Source: Acidovorax sp. Leaf78 (GTDB lineage Bacteria; Pseudomonadota; Gammaproteobacteria; Burkholderiales; Burkholderiaceae_C). From it: a stretch of DNA of 64,000 nucleotides. This document shows positions 57,420 to 64,000 of this stretch, in pieces. The position numbers were made by a program, and so were the translations under genes. Position 1 is the first letter of the stretch; each line of letters starts with the position of its first letter. The notes beneath the pieces were generated by a model. It worked only from the letters and a program-made list of their open reading frames with translations. It did no database searches and was not told the DNA's origin. The DNA lies in assembly GCF_001422735.1 (NCBI RefSeq), contig NZ_LMLZ01000021.1, positions 501,947 through 565,946 on the forward strand, written 5' to 3'.

Positions 57420-58330
57420 TTACTTTCCTGCGTTCGGGAAGAACAGCTGCTCGCCGCCGATCTTGTAGCTGGCGATGACCTGCTGGCCGGCGGGCGACAC
57501 GACCCAGTCGACGAATTTCTGTGCGTCCTGTGCCTTCACGTGCGGGTGCTTGGCGGGGTTGACCACCATCACGCCGTACTGGTTGAAGAGTTGGGTGTCG
57601 CCCTCCACCAGCACCGCCAGGTCGGCGCGGTTCTTGAAGTTGAGCCAGGTGCCGCGGTCGGCCAGCACATAGGCGTTGCTCGACGCCGCGATGTTGAGCG
57701 CCGGGCCCATGCCGCAGCCGCATTCCTTGTAGCCGCTGCCCTTGGCTGCGTCGGCGCCCGCGAGCTTCCAGTAGCGCAGCTCGGCAGCGTGCGTGCCGCT
57801 CTTGTCGCCGCGCGAGACGAAGTTGCCGTTGCCCGCCGCGAGCTTTTGCAGCGCCTGCACGATGTCCTTGCCGCGCGTGCCTGCCGGGTCGTCCTTGGGG
57901 CCGACGAGGATGAAGTCGTTGTACATGACGGGGTAGCGCTTGACGCCCCAGCCATCGGCCACGAATTTCTCCTCGGCTGCCTGGTCGTGCACGAACAGCA
58001 CGTCGGCGTCGCCCCGGCGCGCCATGTCCAGCGCCTGGCCGGTGCCCAGGGCCACCACCTTCAGGTCGATGCCGCTGGTCTTCTTGAACTCGGGCAGCAG
58101 GTGGCCAAACAGCCCCGATTGCTCGGTGGAGGTGGTGGACGCCATCGTGATGCTCTGCGCGGACGCTACGCCAGATGCTACAAAAATAATAGCTACCAGC
58201 GCTTGCTGAATGCGCGGTACAGGGCCCAAAAGCCTGAAACTCTGCACCGCCGGGCCACCCCGGGACGAGAAAGCGGAGCCCTCGGGCGACAGCGACGGCA
58301 CGGGGTGGCGAGCGTGGGGGGCGGTTTTTT

Positions 58331-58334
<4 letters not shown>
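57420..58334 (-). CDS. tupA: tungstate-type ABC transporter binding protein TupA
   Basis: A 304-residue binding protein. The mature region starts near SITMASTTSTEQSGLFGHLL, with the TTST..SGL signature of TupA, and continues with VALGTGQALDMARRGDADVL. TupA proteins bind tungstate far more tightly than molybdate. The leader is about 59 residues, unusually long. Its hydrophobic core is encoded by a dispersed repeat (58174-58208, residues 43-54), with cleavage expected after ASA. The start is firm: AAGGAG lies upstream and the ATG overlaps the tupC stop (ATGA). Confidence 0.93.
58174..58208. repeat. dispersed palindromic repeat inside the tupA signal peptide
   Basis: GATGCTACAAAAATAATAGC then TACCAGCGCTTGCTG is a half-element of the family, A/T-rich in a 70% GC setting. 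On the minus strand it codes for QQALVAIIFVAS, the hydrophobic core of the signal peptide. Confidence 0.65.
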
Positions 58335-59112
<778 letters not shown>

Positions 59113-59116
<4 letters not shown>

Positions 59117-59850
59117 GCGGCCACCCCCACCGGCATGCCGGAGGCCGCGCCGTCCACCCGCTCGCGCCATCGGCGTACCAGGGCGATGACCACGTTGAGC
59201 GCCAGCACCACGGCCAGCAGGAGCATGCCCAGCGCCAGCGCCAGCGGCAGGTCGCCCTTGCTGGTCTCCAGCGCGATGGCGGTGGTCATGACGCGGGTGA
59301 AGCCGTCGATGTTGCCGCCCACGATCATCACCGCGCCCACCTCGGAGATGGCGCGCCCGAACGATGCGATCAGCACGGTGAGCAGCGCGTAGCGCTCGTC
59401 CCACGCCAGCAGCAGGCTGCGCAGTAGCGTGCCCGCGCCCAGGGAGCGCAGCTGCTCGCCGTGCGCGCGCTCTGCGTCTTCCACCGCCTGCCGCGTGAGC
59501 GCGGTGACCACCGGCAGCACCAGGATGGCCTGGGCCAGCACCATGGCCTTGAAGCTGAACAACCAGCCCAGCGACCCGAGCGGCCCGCTGCGCGACAGCA
59601 GCAAATACACCACCAGCCCCACCACCACGGACGGCACGGCCAGCAGGGTGTTGAGCACCGCCAGCACCGCGCCGCGCCCCGCAAACCGCGCCACCCCGAG
59701 CCATGCGCCCAACACCAGCCCCACGCCGCAAGCGAGCAGGCAGGCGGTGGCGCTGACCGACAGCGAACGGCCCACGATGGCCCACAGGACCGGGTCGAAG
59801 GAGAGGGTGAGTTGCAGCGCTGTGCTCGCGCTTTCGGTCAGCGTGGACAT
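59113..59850 (-). CDS. tupB: tungstate-type ABC transporter permease TupB
   Basis: A 245-residue permease with five to six helices. The EAA-loop region reads LRSLGAGTLLRSLLLAWDERYALLT, and FGRAISEVGAVMIVGGNI is family-typical. The start is taken at ATG 59850. A longer frame to 59895 would leave only ten bases to the divergent regulator. Confidence 0.92.
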
Positions 59851-59905
59851 ATATTGAATTGGGCTATCGTAGGCACCCTGCCAATATCCAGCCATATGAA
59901 ATCCT

Positions 59906-61030
59906 GTGCATAGGGTCCAACTCCACTACACGCTGAGCCGCGACGCGGGCACTGCACTCATTCGCAACCCGTTGCCGGAACTGCTGCAGGCCGTGGCCGA
60001 GCATGGCTCCATCTCGGGCGCGGCGCGTGCGCTCGACCTGTCCTACCGCCATGTCTGGGGTGCGCTCAAGCGCTGGGAAGAGCAGTTGGGCGGCGAGCTC
60101 ATCATCTGGGGCAAGGGGCAGTCCGCCCAGCTCAGCGAGTTCGGCACCAAGCTGCTGTGGGCCGAGCGGCAGGCCCAGGCCCGCCTGGCGCCGCAGATCG
60201 CGGCACTGCATGCGGACCTGGAGCGCGCGTTCGCCGTGGCCTTCGACCCGCAGGCCCACGTGCTCACGCTGTACGCCAGCCACGACGACGCGCTGGCCGC
60301 ACTGCGGGCGCATGCCGCCACGCCGGGCCGCACCGGCGGGCTGCACCTGGACATCCGCTTTACGGGCAGCGTGGATGCGATCCGCGCGCTCAATGAAGGG
60401 CGCTGCACGCTGGCGGGTTTCCACACGGTGGAGAACGCCCAGGCCGAGTCGCTGACCGCGCGCACCTACCAGCCCCTGCTACAGCCGGGCCTGCACAAGG
60501 TCATCGGCTTTGCCCAGCGCACGCAGGGCCTCATCGTCGCGCCGGGCAACCCGCTGCAGTTGAACACCCTGGCCGACGTGGCCCGCACCGGGGCACGGTT
60601 CGTGAACCGGCCGCTGGGCTCCGGCACGCGCGTGCTCATCGACGAGCTGCTGGCGCAGGACGGGCTGGCACCGGGCGCGCTGACCGGCTATGCGTCCGAC
60701 GAGCCATCGCACACCGCGGTGGCGCAGGCCGTGGCCGCCGGCGCGGCCGATGTGGGCGTGGGCATCGAGCTGGCGGCGCGGGCGCGCGGCCTGGGCTTTG
60801 TGCCGCTGGTGCGCGAGCGCTACCACCTGGCCTGCCTCAAGGCGAGCCTGGACCAGCCCGCCACCCTGGCCCTGCGCACCCTGCTGCAGACGCCCGACTG
60901 GCTGCAGCAGATGGCCGGGCTGCCGGGCTACACGCCGCTGCGCTGCGGCGAGGTGCTGGCGATGAGCCGGGTGCTGCCCTGGTGGCGCTTTGCCAAGCCC
61001 AAGCGCGCCTCCCGCGCCCAGGCGGTTTGA
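59906..61030 (+). CDS. divergent regulator with helix-turn-helix and periplasmic-binding-type ligand domain
   Basis: A 374-residue regulator. A ModE/LysR-type N-terminal helix-turn-helix (EHGSISGAARALDLSYRHVWGALKRWEE) is followed by a PBP-superfamily ligand domain (about residues 115-345; LTLYASHDDALAALR, RFVNRPLGSGTRVLIDELL, ADVGVGIELAARARG). This type usually lies beside tungstate or molybdate transporters and is expected to sense an oxyanion or molybdopterin-related ligand, controlling tupBCA. It starts at GTG 59906. Confidence 0.88.
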   Translation: MHRVQLHYTLSRDAGTALIRNPLPELLQAVAEHGSISGAARALDLSYRHVWGALKRWEEQLGGELIIWGKGQSAQLSEFGTKLLWAERQAQARLAPQIAALHADLERAFAVAFDPQAHVLTLYASHDDALAALRAHAATPGRTGGLHLDIRFTGSVDAIRALNEGRCTLAGFHTVENAQAESLTARTYQPLLQPGLHKVIGFAQRTQGLIVAPGNPLQLNTLADVARTGARFVNRPLGSGTRVLIDELLAQDGLAPGALTGYASDEPSHTAVAQAVAAGAADVGVGIELAARARGLGFVPLVRERYHLACLKASLDQPATLALRTLLQTPDWLQQMAGLPGYTPLRCGEVLAMSRVLPWWRFAKPKRASRAQAV

Positions 61031-61283
61031 GAACGCATACAGGCAGCGCATGCCGCACAAGGGCATGATGCGGGGGTGGTGCCAAGAGGGAAAATGGTGT
61101 GGGGATACCGGTGCGCAAAGCCTCGGAATGCGCCGATGAAGGGGCCCGACCCTGAGGAAAACCCCATGTCGGCGCGTCAGGCTTTCTTCAGCGCTTGGGG
61201 AGTAGGATGCGCGTTACTTTCAGACACCCTCGGGCCCGGCAGCGCATTGGGCCCGCCCCATTTTCATACTCAGGAGACACAAC

Positions 61284-61823
61284 GTGTCAGCACTTCTCAA
61301 ATTGGCCTTGGGCATGGACTGGATTTCCAGCAAGCTCAGCAAGATCGCCACCTGGACCGTCCTCGCCGCCGCCCTCATCTCTGCCGGCAACGCGTTCGTT
61401 CGCTACGGCATCGACATGAGCTCCAACGCCTGGCTCGAGATCCAGTGGTACCTGTTTGCCGCCACCGTCATGCTGGGCGCGCCCTTCGTGCTGATGCTCA
61501 ACGAGCATGTGCGCGTGGACATCATCTACGGCAAGCTGCGCGGCAACAAGCAGGTGTATGTGGACATCATGGGCCTGGCGCTGTTCCTGCTGCCCGCCAT
61601 GGCGCTCATCGCGTACCTGAGCTGGCCCCTGTTCGAGCGCGCCTTCCTGTCGGGCGAGATGTCGGGCAACTCCGGCGGCCTGATCCGCTGGCCCGCCATC
61701 ATCCTGATGCCCGTCGGCTTCACCCTGATGGTCCTGCAGGGCCTGGCCGAAATCATCAAGCGCGTGGCCTACCTGCGCGGCATCTACCAGATGAACACCC
61801 ACTACGAAAAGCCGGTGCAGTAA
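61284..61823 (+). CDS. TRAP transporter small permease (DctQ-type)
   Basis: A 179-residue protein with four transmembrane helices and the typical NAFVRYGIDMSSNAWLEIQW and LNEHVRVDIIYG. It starts at GTG 61284, with AGGAGA eight bases upstream. It partners the large permease after a 122-base gap. No periplasmic binding protein (DctP) is adjacent in the window; the 253 bases upstream hold no gene I recognise. Confidence 0.92.
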   Translation: MSALLKLALGMDWISSKLSKIATWTVLAAALISAGNAFVRYGIDMSSNAWLEIQWYLFAATVMLGAPFVLMLNEHVRVDIIYGKLRGNKQVYVDIMGLALFLLPAMALIAYLSWPLFERAFLSGEMSGNSGGLIRWPAIILMPVGFTLMVLQGLAEIIKRVAYLRGIYQMNTHYEKPVQ

Positions 61824-61945
61824 GCAGCCCGCTCCTTCGGCCGCTCCCTCCAGGACGCGCCATGAAGAAGACCCCGCGGCACCCCGGCCCCGCTTGCTAG
61901 GACGGCCTGCCGCGCTCTCACTCCCGGAATTTCAGGAACAATAAA

Positions 61946-63484
61946 ATGCACATGGAAAACTTCGCCCCGATCATGTTCGCGGGGCTGGTGGTGGTGATGC
62001 TGATCGGCTTCCCCGTCGCCTTCTCACTCGCCGCCCTGGGGCTGGCGTCGGGCTTCTTCGCCATCGAGATGGGGTGGTTCCCGCCCGTCTTCATGGCCAA
62101 CCTGCCCATCAACATCTTCGGCATCCTCTCCAACGAGCTGCTGCTGGCGATCCCGTTCTTCACCTTCATGGGCGCGATCCTGGAGAAGTGCGGCCTGGCG
62201 GAAGACATGCTCGACTCGATGGGCCAGCTCTTCGGCACCGTGCGCGGCGGCCTGGGCTACTCGGTGATCATCGTGGGCTTCATCCTCGGCGCCATCACCG
62301 GCACCGTGGCCGGCCAGGTGATCGCCATGGCGCTGATCTCGCTGCCCGTGATGATCCGCTACGGCTACAACATGCGCTACGCCACCGGCGTGCTGGCCGC
62401 CTCGGGCACCATCACGCAGCTGGTGCCGCCATCGCTGGTGCTGATCGTCATGGCCGACCAGCTGGGCCGCTCGGTGGGCGACATGTACCGCGGCGCCTGG
62501 GGCCCCTCCATCCTGCAGGTGGTGATTTTCGCGGGCTACACGTTCTTCCTGGGTGTGTTCAAGCCGCACTACCTGCCAGGCATTCCGAAGGAAGCGCGCA
62601 CCATGTCGGGCGCCAAGCTCTGGCTCAAGTGCCTGCGCGGCATCATCCCGTCGGCGCTGCTGATCTTTGCGGTGCTGGGCTCCATGGGCGGCCTGCCCGG
62701 TATCGACACTGCCATCGCCACCCCCACCGAAGCCGGTGCCATGGGTGTGGTCGGCGCCATGCTGCTGGCCGCTATCCACCGGCGCCTGAGCCTGTCGCTG
62801 ATGTGGGAAGCCATGCAGGGCACGATGCGCCTCACGGCCATGGTGGTGTTCATCCTGATCGGTGCCCGCGTGTTCTCGATGGTGTTCCAGGGCGTGGACG
62901 GTGCCAAGTGGGTCGAGCACATGCTCTCGGGCCTGCCCGGCGGCCAGGTCGGCTTCCTGATCGCGGTGAACCTGTTCATCTTCTTCCTGGCGTTCTTCCT
63001 CGACTTCTTCGAGATCGCGTTCATCATCCTGCCGATGCTGGGCCCGGTGGCCGACAAGCTCGGTATCGACCTGATCTGGTTCGGCGTGCTGCTGTGCGTG
63101 AACATGCAAACGAGCTTCATGCACCCGCCCTTCGGCTTTGCGCTGTTCTACCTGCGCGGCATCGCCAACACGCTGTTCAAGGAGGGGCGCATTCCCAAGC
63201 CCGTGCTGTCCAGCGACATCTACATGGGCGCGATCCCCTGGGTGATCATGCAGCTGCTGCTGGTGGCCATCGTGATCTTCGTGCCGCAGACCGTGACGAT
63301 GTTCCTGCCCAAGGCCGAGGTGATCGACACCGACAAGGTGCAGATCGAAGTGCCGGTGGACGACATGCGCAACGAGGACTCATCGTCCGGCGGCGAAAAC
63401 CCCTTTGGTGACTCTGCCACGCCACCCGCTGAGCCTGCCACGCCGGCAGACCCCGCGGCAGCGCCGGCCGAGCCTGCCAAGTGA
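61946..63484 (+). CDS. TRAP transporter large permease (DctM-type)
   Basis: A 512-residue permease with about 12 helices: IGFPVAFSLAALGLASGFFA, GAITGTVAGQVIAMALISLP and TPTEAGAMGVVGAMLLAA are DctM signatures. It uses a sodium gradient to import a substrate delivered by a binding protein not present here. The C-terminus has a non-family tail of about 60 residues, acidic and then Pro/Ala-rich (ATPPAEPATPADPAAAPAEP). Confidence 0.94.
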   Translation: MHMENFAPIMFAGLVVVMLIGFPVAFSLAALGLASGFFAIEMGWFPPVFMANLPINIFGILSNELLLAIPFFTFMGAILEKCGLAEDMLDSMGQLFGTVRGGLGYSVIIVGFILGAITGTVAGQVIAMALISLPVMIRYGYNMRYATGVLAASGTITQLVPPSLVLIVMADQLGRSVGDMYRGAWGPSILQVVIFAGYTFFLGVFKPHYLPGIPKEARTMSGAKLWLKCLRGIIPSALLIFAVLGSMGGLPGIDTAIATPTEAGAMGVVGAMLLAAIHRRLSLSLMWEAMQGTMRLTAMVVFILIGARVFSMVFQGVDGAKWVEHMLSGLPGGQVGFLIAVNLFIFFLAFFLDFFEIAFIILPMLGPVADKLGIDLIWFGVLLCVNMQTSFMHPPFGFALFYLRGIANTLFKEGRIPKPVLSSDIYMGAIPWVIMQLLLVAIVIFVPQTVTMFLPKAEVIDTDKVQIEVPVDDMRNEDSSSGGENPFGDSATPPAEPATPADPAAAPAEPAK

Positions 63485-63521
63485 TGGCAGCCGTGATCGC
63501 ACGAACCAAGGTGGCCTGCGC

Positions 63522-64000
63522 ATGCTGATGAACATCACGCCGCAGCCCCTGATGGAGCCCTTCCGCTTTGCCCCGAAAGACGGTGAAGTGAAGGGCGCGG
63601 CGTTCTCGCCCACCTTCCGGTTTTTTGCCTCGCTGATCGTGGGCGGCTGCACCCTGTGGTTCTACCAGCTGTGGTCGCGCGGCGCCCTGGGCAGCGGCGT
63701 GAGCAACGGCACGGGCTGGTTCATCGCCGGCCTGCTGCTGATGGCCTGGACCTGGTGGAGCATCATGGTCAGCCGCACCCGCATCACCCCCAGCGGCCTG
63801 CACCAGCGCTGGGTGTGGGACAAGTCCATGGCTTTCGACGACCTGGCCTACGTGCGCTTGATCCGCGTGCCGGGCTTGAGCTGGTTGATTGCGCCGCGGC
63901 TGTATGTGCGCACGCTGGCGGGCAAGTTCACGGTGTTCTATGGCGCCACGCCGCAGCTGATGGCGGAGTTCGAGCGGATCGGAGCGGAGCTGAAAGCGTT
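63522..64000 (+). CDS. hypothetical small membrane protein, 3' end outside the window
   Basis: An open frame of 159 codons from ATG 63522 to the window edge. Two transmembrane helices (RFFASLIVGGCTLWFYQLW and GWFIAGLLLMAWTWWSIMV) are followed by a PH-like region (SRTRITPSGLHQRWVW, FDDLAYVRLIRVPGLSWL). It starts 37 bases after the TRAP gene in the same orientation. No family is assigned. Confidence 0.75.
   Translation, partial: MLMNITPQPLMEPFRFAPKDGEVKGAAFSPTFRFFASLIVGGCTLWFYQLWSRGALGSGVSNGTGWFIAGLLLMAWTWWSIMVSRTRITPSGLHQRWVWDKSMAFDDLAYVRLIRVPGLSWLIAPRLYVRTLAGKFTVFYGATPQLMAEFERIGAELKA

Noticed and set aside
59851..59905. ModE-like operator between tupB and its regulator
   Set aside because: The stretch contains ATATTGAATT and GGCTATCG, which faintly resemble the modA palindrome, but the arms are not complementary.

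Overview
The window looks like chromosomal DNA of a high-GC betaproteobacterium, most likely Burkholderiales, family Comamonadaceae (Acidovorax-like). The evidence is the codon use, the gene families present, and several short dispersed repeats of the kind seen in that family. No phage, insertion sequence, CRISPR array, tRNA or rRNA was recognised. All family assignments come from reading motifs, not from a database search.

Layout. 1-3.6 kb: the 5' part of a PAS-GGDEF-EAL protein (minus strand, cut by the window edge), then a two-gene winged-helix / nucleotidyltransferase module with its own promoter and overlapping palindrome. 3.9-8.4 kb: mutS (TTG start), an Anbu proteasome-like hydrolase and an alpha/beta hydrolase. 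8.6-14.6 kb: a carotenoid-biosynthesis-type membrane protein translationally coupled to an MpaB/rubber-oxygenase-type haem oxygenase, followed by two tandem 7TMR-DISM diguanylate cyclases. 14.8-18.7 kb: a berberine-bridge-type flavoenzyme, a PAS-GGDEF protein and uppP. 18.9-28.1 kb: a four-gene MdtABC/MuxABC-type RND efflux operon with its own outer-membrane factor. 28.5-34.4 kb: small membrane proteins (DUF2306-like, DUF6622-like, two 2TM proteins), two alpha/beta hydrolases and a LytS/LytTR two-component pair. 34.4-38.7 kb: a LysE exporter, an orphan ABC ATPase, a transglutaminase-like protein, a 56-residue basic protein and a GST.

38.7-61 kb is the most coherent part, a molybdenum/tungsten block. 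It holds a form II Cox-type molybdenum hydroxylase operon (coxS-L-M-D-E-G plus an XdhC-family maturation factor), a divergent GAF-Fis regulator with an 11-bp-arm inverted repeat in the shared intergenic region, the regulator ModE, a modABC molybdate transporter behind a perfect 25-bp palindrome, and a tungstate-type tupBCA transporter with a divergent regulator. Between mod and tup lies a five-gene overlapping operon (EAL phosphodiesterase, saccharopine-dehydrogenase-like, SRPBCC, DoxX-like, DUF2269). 61-64 kb: TRAP transporter small and large permeases and the start of a small membrane protein.

Five c-di-GMP turnover proteins lie in 55 kb (four GGDEF, one EAL-only). A second theme is a short palindromic repeat (GATAGCT..AGCGCTTG type) found eight times. 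Four copies lie inside reading frames (mutS, a histidine kinase, its response regulator, and the signal peptide of tupA), and one directly abuts the coxD start codon.
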